This document shows positions 10,761-21,933 of a stretch of DNA of 64,000 nucleotides, piece after piece. The translations under genes were made by a program, and so were the position numbers. The notes under the pieces are model-generated. The model had not been told where the DNA came from, made no database searches, and saw only the letters and a program-made list of their open reading frames with translations. The stretch spans positions 558,001-622,000 of the forward strand of contig JBBMOL010000301.1 of assembly GCA_037954665.1 (NCBI GenBank), read 5' to 3'. This stretch comes from Laguncularia racemosa. Its lineage: Eukaryota; Streptophyta; Magnoliopsida; Myrtales; Combretaceae. Positions within the stretch are counted from its first letter, which is position 1, and each line of letters opens with the position of its first letter.

Positions 10761-11775
10761 TCTTTTAGTATTAGAGCTCAATTTTAGAGAAGGGAGTAGT
10801 GATGGTTGATTTCTTGATCTACATTATCAATTAGGGTTGTTTAATTTGTGATCCGAAATTGTGTGCTGCAAAATTGAGGATGCGTAATTGTCTTGATTGA
10901 GAAGTGAATTTCCTACTTGTTAAAGTTGAATTGAAAGACTTGTTGTAGCTCCTTGTGGTTGATAATTTTTGTGAAAGGGAAGAGGAGTAGAAGTGTATTA
11001 TTGATTCAAATTTCAGAACTTGAAAATTACCTCATTTGTGAAGGGTGTGGAAGTGTAATTCATTGCATGTTGATTTCGGAAATAAGTGTATAGTTGTATA
11101 ATTTTTCAGAATTGAATTGTGTGGATTATATGAAAGCTATTTGATTTTCAAAACACACATTAAGTAATAGAAGTTATTGTGTCTTCATTTGAATTTGAAA
11201 GTGGCTTCTTACCATTTATGGAAAGGTTGCAATAAGTGAGATCATTTGAATTTGTTGCTACCTTGTTTGTAAGTTACAATTTAAAAGTGTGTTGAAGTGG
11301 AGGAGTTCAACATGTAGAAGGTATTTGTGTGTGGCGTTGTGGTTTGCGTATTTAGTGAAGGGTTTGTGAGTGTGTTGATTAAAGGGGGATTGCAAGTGGC
11401 GCAAGTGGTGGTGGAAAGTGTTTGCACCGTGAGTAAGGAAAGGAATGGCGGTGTGAAATTGTACATTTTGGTGTGTGGTAAGGTGCTGCACATTGTGATT
11501 TATTATAGTGTGAAACCGTGGCAAGAAAGGAAAGTTTGAGTAGTAGAATTTGAGTTCAAAAACAAACACTAAAGTGTGAAAGTAATTGAACTCATTACTT
11601 AAGTACTTGTGGTTGAATTTAATTTCTTAACTACTTGGAAGTGATTGTTTGTACTTCATTTATTTGACCTTACTTAAAGTACTAAGAATTAATTCATTGT
11701 GTTTTGACCTCTTGCAATGTGGATTTCATTGTGTATTAGTGTGGTTATTAAACATATTCTTGTGATTTGGTGTTG
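10761..11775 (+). other. Element B leader (left of F)
   Basis: Primer site at 10766-10777, then about 1 kb of untranslated leader related to A's leader, with stops in all frames. Several open frames of 60-100 codons on both strands near 11250-11570 have no motif and are compositional. The leader is cut by F at 11776 and resumes at 15854-15909. Confidence 0.65.
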
Positions 11776-12850
11776 TGATGTGCCTAAATCCAAGATTAAG
11801 CACATGCAAAACAAGATTAAAAGACACTTAAACAATGCCAACCAATCTAGTCCTCAAATGGCGCAAATCCTTAACACTTGTAACCAATTTTTCAATGATG
11901 ATGTGTTGGAATCTTAAATCCAAATTTGATATAGCTCTGATACCAAAATATGATGTGCCTAAAGGGGGGTCAAGCACAATCAACTAAAAGGGATGAATTG
12001 TCAATGATCATCCACGCCACAAACAAAGGAAAAGCCTCAAATTTCCAAATGAAATTCCGAAATTGTGATGAATTACAATATATCAAATGACGATTGCTAG
12101 AAGGGAAAACGAAATGGTATTCAAATTCAATTCAAAGGTGCTTTCAAATTTCGAAATTAGAACCCTAATTTCATAAGAACAAAAGTACATAAAATAACTA
12201 AATCCTCACCAGATATGACTCACTAGTTTGGAATTAGGATCAACTTGTAATTTGTTGATATAACACACAACAAATCCAAGCCTACTCGCCACAATTTCAC
12301 TAAGGAAATTGATAAGAGCAATTGCTTGAAAGAGGCACTCTCTCTCACGGCAAAAGGGGTGTTTTTTTCTCAAATATCAAAAAGCTCCTCAAAAACCCTA
12401 ATTTGCAGTACTTATACTTGCACCATTTAGGGTTAGAATGACTAAAAAATCACAACTATGCCACTATAGGGTGGCCGGTCCTAAAGGTAAAATACAACCA
12501 AATAAAATGTCCCATAAAGCTTACAAAATAAATGGTTCAAACATAAATTACAAGTAAAGAAAATAATCTTCGGCAGCTAGCTTCATGATGGAATCCGTCG
12601 GTTCAACTCATCGCCGGTTCAGGTCGGTCCATAGATAACCCACAAGCTGAGTCTTAGTGAGTTTATCCATCGCCTTGTGAAACCAAATAAGCATACCTGT
12701 TGGAATATACAATTCATGAATAAGATAAAAGAGGTTAGATAATAATTTATTCCGAGGTTGATCTGCTTGAAATGGGCCCTCATTGCCAAAATTTGAAATC
12801 CTTCAATTTTTGTCCTAATGATAGGTCTTGTCGGATTTTGATTCCCATCA
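11776..12850 (-). repeat. Element F 3' LTR
   Basis: 1075 bp. On the minus strand it starts TGATGGGAAT and ends TTAGGCACATCA. The conserved GGACCGGCCACCC block is at about 12469-12484 (reversed), upstream of a TATAAGTA-like box. Most of U3 differs from A and B. Confidence 0.92.
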
Positions 12851-12954
12851 TCTCCTTGGACCTCAAAAAGATTTGACCTCAAATCTTGCAGTTCAAATGC
12901 AGCAGAGACTCTGTTTCCCAAAAGTAATCCATTTGAAGGAGTATCTCTACAGAA
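12851..12954 (-). other. Element F: remnant of the protease tail and polypurine tract
   Basis: The minus strand encodes FELQDLRSNLFEVQGDDGN, which matches the very end of the A and B protease frame (DPLDLRANLLEA, then GDDGN). The run CCAAGGAGA abuts the LTR. Everything between gag's middle and this tail is missing, so F arose from a gag-pro element by internal deletion. Confidence 0.75.
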
Positions 12955-13554
12955 TCATAATATCTGAAATACTATAGTAGATGATTGTTTTCTTCCCTCC
13001 ATCTCTAGGATGTATCTCTCCTGTAACAAAAACAAGGACTCATTATCGACTGATGTTTCCTCTATCTCAACACTTTCCAACGAGTTTGTTTCCTCTGACG
13101 TCATCATGTTATGCTGATCCCTAGAGTCTTCTAACAATTGGTCCAACTGATCATTACCTTCAGAAACCTCTGAAGGTTGGCACAGTGGTGTTTGACATCT
13201 TTCATCTGTGGAACCCTTATCTTCAAGTGAAGGCATTTGTAGCTCTGCACACTCTGAGCCTCTAGGTGGTCTAAATTCCATTTCTGGGAATGGTTTAAGT
13301 CTAAAATTACCAACTCTATCTTCTCTAAGAGCATGATAATCTCCCTTTGCTCTAGGTGGCTCCTGAAGGTGTATCACTGGTGGTGGTGGCAATGTCATCC
13401 TATCAATCCTTGTTGCTAATGTAGTAACAAGTTTTCTAAGGTCCCGAAGTTGTTCATCTAAGGTCCTCCCACCTGCAACATTAGAACCTTGACCTCCACC
13501 AATTCGACTATATGCTACATCACTCATTCCTCCATTCACACTATTAATAGACAT
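12955..13554 (-). CDS. gag: Element F shortened gag frame (199 codons)
   Basis: An intact ATG-to-stop frame on the minus strand. Residues 1-55 (MSINSVNGGMSDVAYSRIGG, then LRDLRKLVTTLATRIDRMT) match the N-terminus of A and B gag. Residues about 85-115 (FRPPRGSECAELQMPSLEDK) match the segment before the capsid. Then the frame leaves gag: the WW-containing capsid, zinc knuckle and protease are gone and an acidic Ser/Glu-rich tail follows. The product would lack capsid and nucleocapsid functions. It is the only uninterrupted element frame in region 1, which may simply reflect youth. Whether it is translated is unknown. Confidence 0.6.
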   Translation of the reverse strand: MSINSVNGGMSDVAYSRIGGGQGSNVAGGRTLDEQLRDLRKLVTTLATRIDRMTLPPPPVIHLQEPPRAKGDYHALREDRVGNFRLKPFPEMEFRPPRGSECAELQMPSLEDKGSTDERCQTPLCQPSEVSEGNDQLDQLLEDSRDQHNMMTSEETNSLESVEIEETSVDNESLFLLQERYILEMEGRKQSSTIVFQIL

Positions 13555-14773
13555 TTTTGTGGATGCAATCTATTTGATGTACAATGTAATGTCTAGTAAT
13601 TGTAGCATACTTGCTTCACAAAAACAATTCACGCCAAAACCAACTCACTCCGCCACTTATACACTTTACACACAACACACTAAATTTACGCAACAAGAAT
13701 ATATTGCAACCCTTCACTTCCAAGGTAGGAATAAACAACAACTAACTAATAGGCTTCTTTAAATTGCAACAACAACAAGAAACGGCAACAACAACTATAC
13801 ACTTCCACATACACGGCAACAATTTTTACAAGTGACACCCTTAATGCAACTTTGCCACAAATGGTAAGAATCAATTTCAAATTCAAATGAAATATATTCA
13901 ACACCACTCTTAACTACTTGAAGTAAATGGATGTGTTTCAATTCAAATTGTTTCCTCTTCTTCCACGCAAATTCAAATCTGGAAATTATACACTTCCACT
14001 TCCAATTTGCACACACAACACCATATACACTCCTACACACTCACGGTGCACTTATCCACTTCAACACAATTTTTCAACCGAAATTAACATAAGAAAGGCA
14101 GCATTTAAATTTGAAAATCAATCCTCTTCACTAATTGCAACTCCTCCACATTTGGTAAGATGCAAATTTTCAAATTCAAACAAGCACAATTAACTCCTTC
14201 ACTCTTAATGCTTGTTTTGAAATCAAATAACTTCCTTTCTTACACACTAATCAAATCTGAAAATTGCACATATCCTTCCACAATTCCGAATTCAACAATG
14301 CAAAATAAACACAATTCTCTTCCTACACAATTGCACTTCCTAACTTGCACTAACTTTCCTCCTCCTTCCTCACGTAAACAACACACGGTAAGGATGAAGA
14401 CAATAACCAAATTTTCTTTCAAATCAGAAGCTTCATTTATCCTCTTCAACAAAGATCAATCAGCAAATATCAAGGTAACAACAACAAAATACATTCAATT
14501 GTTCCGAATTTCCACTCTCCTACAATTCGGTTAAAATGGTATGACAAAAACTTCAATTCTCAAACTTCAATCAACAAAACCCTTCTCATAAACCTTCAAG
14601 TAACTCACGGCTAAGATGAAGTTAAAATAATCAATTTCCGAAAACTCAATTGCAACAATCCCTCCTCTTAAACCTTAAGCAACTCACGGCAAGATGAAGA
14701 TAACAAAATTAATTTTCAAAATCCCAATTGCAACAATCCCTCCTCTTAAACCTGTAGCTCTGATACCAAAAGA
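13555..14773 (-). other. Element F leader and primer-binding site
   Basis: Leader between primer site and gag on the minus strand. The primer site GCTCTGATACCA (plus 14756-14767) is the exact complement of the site in A. Sequence is AT-rich with several overlapping open frames on both strands but no motif. Confidence 0.7.
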
Positions 14774-15853
14774 TGATGTGCCTAAATCCAAGATTAAGCA
14801 CATGCAAAACAAGATTAAAAGACACTTAAACAATGCCAACCAATCTAGTCCTCAAATGGCGCAAATCCTTAACACTTGTAACCAATTTTTCAATGATGAT
14901 GTGTTTTGGGAATCTTAAATCCAAATTTGATATAGCTCTGATACCAAAATATGATGTGCCTAAAGGGGGGTCAAGCACAATCAACTAAAAGGGATGAATT
15001 GTCAATGATCATCCACGCCACAAACAAAGGAAAAGCCTCAAATTTCCAAATGAAATTCCGAAATTGTGATGAATTACAATATATCAAATGACGATTGCTA
15101 GAAGGGAAAACGAAATGGTATTCAAATTCAATTCAAAGGTGCTTTCAAATTTCGAAATTAGAACCCTAATTTCATAAGAACAAAAGTACATAAAATAACT
15201 AAATCCTCACCAGATATGACTCACTAGTTTGGAATTAGGATCAACTTGTAATTTGTTGATATAACACACAACAAATCCAAGCCTACTCGCCACAATTTCA
15301 CTAAGGAAATTGATAAGAGCAATTGCTTGAAAGAGGCACTCTCTCTCACGGCAAAAGGGGTGTTTTTTTCTCAAATATCAAAAAGCTCCTCAAAAACCCT
15401 AATTTGCAAGTACTTATACTTGCACCCTTTAGGGTTGGAATGACTAAAAAATCACAACTATGCCACTATAGGGTGGCCGGTCCTAAAGGTAAAATACAAC
15501 CAAATAAAATGTCCCATAAAGCTTACAAAATAAATGGTTCAAACATAAATTACAAGTAAAGAAAATAATCTTCGGCAGGCTAGCTTCATGATGGAATCCA
15601 TCGGTTCAACTCATCGCCGGTTCAGGTCGGTCCATAGATAACCCACAAGCTGAGTCTTAGTGAGTTTATCCATCGCCTTGTGAAACCAAATAAGCATACC
15701 TGTTGGAATATACAATTCATGAATAAGATAAAAGAGGTTAGATAATAATTTATTCCGATGTTGATCTGCTTGAAATGGGCCCTCATTGCCAAAATTTGAA
15801 ATCCTTCAATTTTTGTCCGAATGATAGGTCTTGTCGGATTTTGATTCCCATCA
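14774..15853 (-). repeat. Element F 5' LTR
   Basis: 1080 bp, nearly identical to 11776-12850. Visible differences include a few extra bases near 14903-14907 and single changes near 15443, 15600 and 15820. It ends at the TGTTG duplication (15854-15858). Confidence 0.93.
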
Positions 15854-15909
15854 TGTTGTTGAAGGAGTGTGCTATAAATTGTGGGAGTGTACTTCATCAG
15901 ATCACAATT

Positions 15910-17150
15910 ATGTCAAATGACAGCATAAATGGGGGAATTGGCAATGAGGCTAATAGCCAGGTTGGTAGAGGTCAAGGTCATCAAACTGTAGGTAGAAACA
16001 CTTTGGAAGATCAACTCCAGGATCTTACTACTATTGCTACTACATTAGCAACAAGAATTGATAAGATGACAATGACATAACCACTAGTGGTAAATCCACA
16101 TGCACCACCTAGAGTAGCTCTACATAATATCTAGAGGGATGGAACAATGAGAGGAGGTAACTTGGGTAAAAGAATGGAGGGAGGTCATCACCCCTATAAG
16201 GAGAAGAGGGATGATAATTTTGGTGTTAATCCTTACCCAAATAGGGATTTCAGGCCACTTAGGGATTAGAGTATATGAAGCTGCAGATGCCTTTCTTTTG
16301 ATGGCAGGGGTTCAGCAGATGATTATCTAGACTAAGAAGATAAGGTTGAGGGCTTTTTTGAGTGCCATGAAATTGATGACAATACCTGAGTTCGACTTGC
16401 TGCTGTTGAGTTCATAAGGTATGTCGCCTTGTGGTGGAAGAATTTAGTGATCAGTAGGCGTAGGGATGGTGAGGTTGAAATTCAGACATGGAGGGATATG
16501 AAGAGGGTTTTGAGGAAGGTTCATTCCTAAACACTACAGGCAGGAATTGTTTATGCATCTTTAGATTGTGAGGCAGGAAGACAAAACAGTGGATGATTAT
16601 GTGCAGGAATTTGAAACCCAAATGATTAGATGTGGGTCAATTGAGCCTCCAGAGCAAACCCTAGCACGCTTTGTTTCAGGGATGAAATATGAGATCGCAT
16701 CTGTAGTTAAGCTACAGAGATACAACACACTTGATGAGGCTATACAACTAGCCTTGAAAGTGGAGAGGTAGAGGCGATCTAACTCATTCAGGGTTACTAA
16801 TAGCAGGCCTAATGCTACTACTAAGCCTATGGGAGCTGATGGTTGATCAGGAGGACCAAAAGTAGTAGGTGAGTCAGTCAGGGCGGTGGACAGAGCTACC
16901 CTCAGCATAAATCGGAAGAACATGACCTCTGGAAAGGGTAAAGAGGTAATAGTACCTGATGTTAGGCAGACTAAACCAGGAACCATTAGTGGGAAATTAC
17001 GCCAAGTTAAATGTTTCAAATGCATGGGACTTAAGCATATGGCGGCATAGTGTCCTAATAAGAGAGTCATGACAGTTATGGAGAGTGTTGGAGAAGAGGA
17101 TGTGGATGAGAAAGAGCCAGTCGAGCCTATAGACCTATCATTAGCATTGT
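15910..17150 (+). pseudogene. gag: Element B gag, inactivated
   Basis: Starts ATG at 15910 with MSNDSINGGIGNEANSQV, intact to a TAA at 16078-16080. Many later stops and shifts break it, but order and motifs hold: FDGRGSADDY (about 16300), AAVEF...WWKN (about 16400-16440), then an open stretch at 16568-16771 with QEFETQMIRCGSIEPPEQTL and YNTLDEAIQLALKVER. The zinc knuckle at about 17005-17050 reads CFKCMGLKHMAA-stop-CP, so the third metal ligand survives but a stop interrupts it. The text aligns with A's gag along its length. F separates this frame from most of its leader. Confidence 0.85.
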
Positions 17151-17797
17151 AGGAAAATTATGATGGTCAGACTGCTGAAATACATAAGGAGGGAACAGGT
17201 GATCAGTATTTACCAATCAATGTGTTTTGCAGAGTTCTGACTTTATCTCCTGATGTTAGGGATAAACAGAGGGAGAACATATTCCACACTTCTTGCAAGA
17301 TCAGAGGTAACCTTTGTGTACTAATCATTGATAGTGGTAGTTGCACAAATATCATATTTTTTACATTGGTAGACAAATTACAACTATCTACTAGTCCATA
17401 TCCTAGCCCTTATAACTTGCATTGGTTAGACAATCGAGGTAGTATGCATGTTACACAAAGGGCAAAGGTGCCAGTGAGTGTTGGAAAGAAATATCATGAT
17501 GAGATCCTGTGTGATGTGATCCCCATGTGTTTTTCACTTACTAATAGGTAGACCCTGTATGTTTGATAGAAAAGTGTTGCATAATGGTTTTGGAAACACC
17601 TACATGTTTCGAAAGGGAGGGTCTTGAATAGTATTGATACCTATGTCTCCATCTGAGGTGCACAATTTCCAAGAGTAAGTTACGACTACTTCTATTTCAT
17701 CAAATGATTGGGAAAACAGGGCGACAAAGGCATCCAGGTTTAGTCGAAGAAGTGACCCTCTAGATTTGAGGGAAAATCTTTTAGAGGCCCAAGGAGA
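17151..17797 (+). pseudogene. Element B aspartic protease, inactivated
   Basis: An open stretch at 17222-17551 carries the active-site text LIIDSGSCTNI and then YNLHWLDNRGSMHVTQRAKV, matching A. After a frameshift near 17530 the flap and LGRP-like strand continue with stops. The terminal DPLDLRENLLEAQGDDGN runs into the polypurine run AAGGAGA (17791-17797) and the 3' LTR. No RT follows. Confidence 0.85.
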
Positions 17798-18761
17798 TGA
17801 TGGGAATCTACTCGACGATCATGATGGACAGGAAACTTGATTTGGATGATGATCCAAATCACTTGCATGCATATCATCCAAATCACTTGCATGCATATAT
17901 ATTTTTCTTTATCTAATAAAAGTTTAAATGATAATCTAGTAGGCATAACGATCATTCTTCACGGGATGTCACATGAACTTCACTGTTAGTCAAATTAGGA
18001 ACATCATCGGATTCACATCCAATGGCCCGTTGTGATCAACATTGACTCGATGAACTGGCTCTTTGAAGATTATTATCTTTTGTACTTGTAATTTATTTCT
18101 TTGATCCATTTATTTTGTAAGCTTTTGGGACATTTTATTTGGTTGTATTTTGAGGATTTAGGATCAACCACCCTTTAGTGGCATAGTTGTGATTATTTTA
18201 CTCGTTTTAACCCTAAAGAGAACAAGTATAAATACTTGCTTAAATAGGGTTTAGGGAGAAGTGGAGAGTATACACATTTTGTTGCCAATTTTTGCGAGAG
18301 TTAGGGTTATTACCCAATTTTCAAAAGACTCTTATCAATTCTTCAAAGAATTGCGGTGAGTAGCAACTAAAGGAATTGTGAGTCATATCATTACCTTGGT
18401 TGATTCTATTTTCATGCTAATGTGTAATATTTAGATTTGATTAGGATTGTGTTCTTTGGTTCTTACATTGGTTCCTATATTGTCTTGTTAATTGCAATTC
18501 TTCATTTGCATGGAAGCTTATTGTATAAGAAGTTTACACCAATTTTTTTAGTGTTGTTGGTGATTGGATTTACATTTGATATTGTGTTGTGTGCTTAATC
18601 CAATTGACCACATCATCATTTGGTGTTAAGGTTGTTTGATTTACAAATTGGATTCCAAAAGGGTTTAGGGTTCACGCCATTTAGAGGGTTGTTGTCTAGA
18701 TTTGATTGAAGCTGTTTCAATTGTTTGTATCTATATGCTTTAGTCAAATTAAGGCATATCA
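17798..18761 (+). repeat. Element B 3' LTR
   Basis: 964 bp from TGATGGGAAT to AAGGCATATCA, followed by the CATAG duplication. TATAAATA lies at 18227-18234. It contains a 24-bp tandem duplication at about 17852-17898 (unit ATCCAAATCACTTGCATGCA...) that is single in the 5' LTR, so it arose after insertion. Confidence 0.92.
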
Positions 18762-18766
18762 CATAG

Positions 18767-19740
18767 AGAAAAAACATTAGTTATAACAAAAGGTCTACAC
18801 CATCGAAACGTTTACTTACTTGGAAACAATTCGAGGTGAGAGTTATTTAATGAAACCTTCTATCTAGGTAAAAAATCTCATTTTAGTATGTTCTTGTCAT
18901 GTCATCTCTTTGTTCTTTCTATATATGCAAGCATTTTAATATGCTTCATCTCTGAATTCAACCAACTAATTAAATTGCAACAAAAGCAATTTTATATGGA
19001 GACATGCCTATAGGTGTCTTAAAAGTTGTCTTATAAGCCTATAGTGCATCATCAAATTTTAATAACCAATCCAATCTAGATGCACTAACAGTCTTTTCTA
19101 GAATACACTTTAATTCTTGATTTGACACCTCTACTTGACTAGAAGTTTGTAGATGATAAGAGGTAGCAATTTTATGAATAACTCCATATTTAGATAAAAT
19201 ATTTTTAAATTGTTTGTTACAAGAATTCTTTCCCCCATCACTAATTATTGTCCTAGGCACTCCAAATCTAGTAAAAATATTCTTTTTAAAAATTTTTACA
19301 ACAACTCGGGTATTGTTTGTTTGTAAAGCAACAACTTCTACCCATTTTGAAACATAATCTATAGTCACAAGGATGTATTTATTTGAAAAAAGATGAGGAA
19401 AAAGGACCCATGAAATCAATTCCCCACACATCAAAAAGTTCTATTACCAAAATATTGTTTAGTGGCAATTCATATCTCTTAGATATATTTCTAGTTCTCT
19501 AGCATTGAGCACAAGACGTAATAAATTTTCTATAGTCACTAAACAAATTAAGGCAATAAAATCCACAAGATAAAATTTTTGCTATAGTTCTTTCAACTCC
19601 AAAATGTCCTTTTGTTTCTTTAGAATGACAATGTTGTAAAATGCTAGACTATTTAGATTCAAGCACAAATCATCAAATTATTTGATCAACATAACATTTA
19701 AACAAGTATAGCTCACCCCAAAGATAAAATTTAACATCAT
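18767..19740 (-). pseudogene. Element C integrase, main part
   Basis: Integrase inserts element DNA into the host genome. An open minus-strand stretch at 19039-19434 gives the catalytic core: the first Asp in TIDYVSKWVEVVAL, the second in IISDGGKNSCNKQF, and the Glu in QVEVSNQELK. The zinc-binding HHCC region lies at about 19440-19740 with frameshifts. The C-terminus continues to 18767 and then, across element B, at 9790-9673. It parallels the integrase of E. Stops and shifts make it non-functional. Confidence 0.85.
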
Positions 19741-21325
19741 GCAAAAAAAATTATTTTGTTGATAGCTCATACCATAGGGAATTATTTTGCTAACTAAAAT
19801 AATATCTGATATCAGCATACCAAGATAATCCTTAAATATCTATTGCATGCAATTGTTCATCAGGAAATGTCTCATTAATTGGTGGCTCTACACAATCAAT
19901 TTCTAAGCAGGATAAATGATCTGCCACCAAATTTTTAGTACCTTTTCTATCCGTAATTTCAATATCAAACTCTTGCAGTAGTAGAATTCAACAAATTAAC
20001 CTAGGTTTAGCATTAGTTTTAGTAAGAAGATATTTAAGAGTAGCTTGATCTATATACACTACGACTTTAGAACCAATTAAATAAATCTAAAATTTATTAC
20101 AAGTAAATATAACAACTAAAAGTTCTTTTTTAGTTATGGCATATATCCTTTGAACCTCGTTCAAGGTTCTACTAGCATAATATATAGCTTGAAATTACTT
20201 ACCTTGCCTTTTCCCCAACATAGCTCCTACAGTAAAGTCACTGGCATCACACATGACCTCAAAAGGAAGCTCCCAATTTGGTGCAACTATTATAGGTGCA
20301 AAGGTGAGCTTCTCTTTCAAAAGATTGAATGCCTATAAACATTCACCATTAAAAACAAACATAGTATCTTTCAAGAATAAGTTATAAAGAGTTTTAGAGA
20401 TTTTAGAGAAGTTCTTGATAAATCTTTTCTAGAGGCTAGCGTGTCCTAAAAAGCTCATGACCCCTTTTATTGACGTTGGTGGTGGCAACTTCTCAATAAT
20501 CACTACTTTTGCCTTGTCAAAATCAATGCCTCTCACAACAATTTTGTAACATAAAACAACCCCCTCTTTCACCATGAAATGGCATTTTCCCAATTAAGAC
20601 TCAAATTTGTGTCCTTACATCTCTAAAGTACAAATGACAGATTTTTCAAACATGCATCAAAAGAAGTTCCAAATATAGAAAAATCATCCATAAAAATTTC
20701 AATAAATTTTTCAATCATATCTGAAAAAACAGTCACCATGCACCTTTAAAAAGTAGCGGGTGCATTACATAAACCAAACGGCATTCTCCTAAAAGCAAAA
20801 GTTCCATACGGGCAAGTAAATGTGGTTTTCTCCTAATCCTCTAAGGCTATGTAAATTTGATTATAACTAGGATAACCATCTAAAAAGCAATAATACTCAT
20901 GCCCTATAAGTCTCTCCAACATTTGGTCTATGAATGGAAGAGGGAAGTGATTGTTTTGGTTGGCATTGTTTAATTTTCTATAATCTATACAAACACTCCA
21001 ACCCATTACAGTGTAAGTAGTTATCAACTCATTATTATCATTTTTTTACCACAATCATATCACCTTTCTTTGGAATAACGTGCATGAAACTAAACAATTT
21101 ACTATCAAAGATAGGATAAATAATACATGCATTGAGTAGCTTGAGAACCTCCTTTTTCACTACCTCTTTTAATGTTAGGTTTAGTCTCCTTTGTGGTTAT
21201 ATTGTGGGTTTGCATTCATTCTCTAGCAAAATTCTATGAGTGTACATCAGAGGGTTGATTCCTTTAATGTTTACTAGTGTCTGCCTAATTGCTTCTTTAT
21301 GCTCTTTAAGAACATCTAACAACTT
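19741..21325 (-). pseudogene. Element C reverse transcriptase and RNase H
   Basis: On the minus strand: RT fingers at 20833-21027 (VCIDYRKLNNANQNN, then LPFIDQMLERLIGHEYYCFLD), then TFTCPYGTF and RRMPFGLCNA (about 20760-20820), then the catalytic FMDDF box (about 20660-20700). RNase H follows, with MCDASDFTVGAMLGKRQGK (about 20195-20255) and LVADHLSCLEID (about 19890-19950). The wording is typical of the Athila lineage and parallels E. Several in-frame stops and indels interrupt it. Confidence 0.87.
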
Positions 21326-21800
21326 CTAACCCTGATCACTTGTCAAAGAAGAGGAAATAATTATTGGAAGTGTATCATCTATTCCAAGAAAAGCATATTT
21401 TAAATGATTAGGTAAAGGTTTTAGTTCAAGCTCTGAGGGTTTTGTAACTGATGGCATTTGTTTTGTCCCATTAGTGCCAAGCTCCTCATATTGTTTACAT
21501 TTGATTTCAAACACCTACTCAATGCAATCATCTTTCAACTCATCATCACTCCATTCATCAATATTTCTTAAGACCGATTCCATAGTCTTAGTCTCTTCAC
21601 CTATCTCCTCCTCCATAAACTCAAATAAAAGTTCGTCAACCACATCAATGGTGTAATAGTACTTTCTATCATCAAATTGTTTCATAGCATTATAAAAATT
21701 AAAAGTAACTTGTTCATCCATTACTCTCAAAGTGACCTTACCTTGCCTTACCTATTGCAAGGAACAATCTTCCAAGTATCATAGGAATTGTGAGGACCTA
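21326..21800 (-). pseudogene. Element C end of protease and linker to RT, truncated
   Basis: Open stretches 21326-21514 (ELELKPLPNHLKYAFLGIDD) and 21515-21730 (VMDEQVTFNFYNAMKQFDD) match the segment between protease and RT in E (VKFN-like strand, then LELKPLPEHLKYIFLG). The last trace of protease is an ILGRLFL-like strand near 21780-21795. Beyond about 21800 the similarity stops abruptly, so the active site, gag and 5' LTR are missing from this window. It is a 5'-truncated element. Confidence 0.8.
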
Positions 21801-21933
21801 GGCTTAAGCAATAATGTTAAAATTAAAATAGTATATATATATGTGTGTGTTTGTGTATGTAATGTAAAATGAATGTATATATATGTTATATGCTAAATTT
21901 TAAAAAACTTGTGAATTATATGGGCATATATAT
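21801..21933. other. AT-rich stretch with TA/TG repeats
   Basis: A TATATATATATGTGTGTGT-like run and other AT-rich text between the truncated element C and solo LTR D. Nothing else is seen. Confidence 0.7.

Larger units (their letters stand above)
11776..15853 (-). mobile_element. Element F: young, shortened minus-strand relative nested in B
   Basis: LTRs at 11776-12850 (3') and 14774-15853 (5') bound a 1923-bp internal region. Exact TGTTG duplications lie at 11771-11775 and 15854-15858. On the minus strand the order is 5' LTR, primer site (plus 14756-14767, complement of TGGTATCAGAGC), leader, shortened gag, polypurine run CCAAGGAGA, 3' LTR. The LTR copies differ by only about half a dozen substitutions and a few small indels that I can see over 1.08 kb, so it is the youngest insertion in the first 40 kb. 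It has no protease, RT or integrase. Confidence 0.93.
9791..18761 (+). mobile_element. Element B: non-autonomous gag-protease LTR retrotransposon, interrupted by F
   Basis: LTRs at 9791-10760 and 17798-18761 are flanked by exact CATAG duplications (9786-9790 and 18762-18766). Ends are TGATGGGAAT and AAGGCATATCA. Removing F and one copy of its duplication leaves an internal region of about 2954 bp, within 10 bp of A's. Content is the same as A: leader, gag, protease, AAGGAGA polypurine run, no RT, RNase H or integrase. The U3 sequence differs clearly from A, so A and B are separate subfamilies with the same compact plan. Confidence 0.93.

Noticed and set aside
11258..11569. Overlapping open frames of 70-103 codons in B's leader
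   Set aside because: AT-rich leader sequence, no motif, overlapping on both strands and not conserved as a frame in A's leader.
13927..14534. Plus-strand open frames of 88 and 124 codons
   Set aside because: They lie antisense in F's untranslated leader and have no recognisable content.
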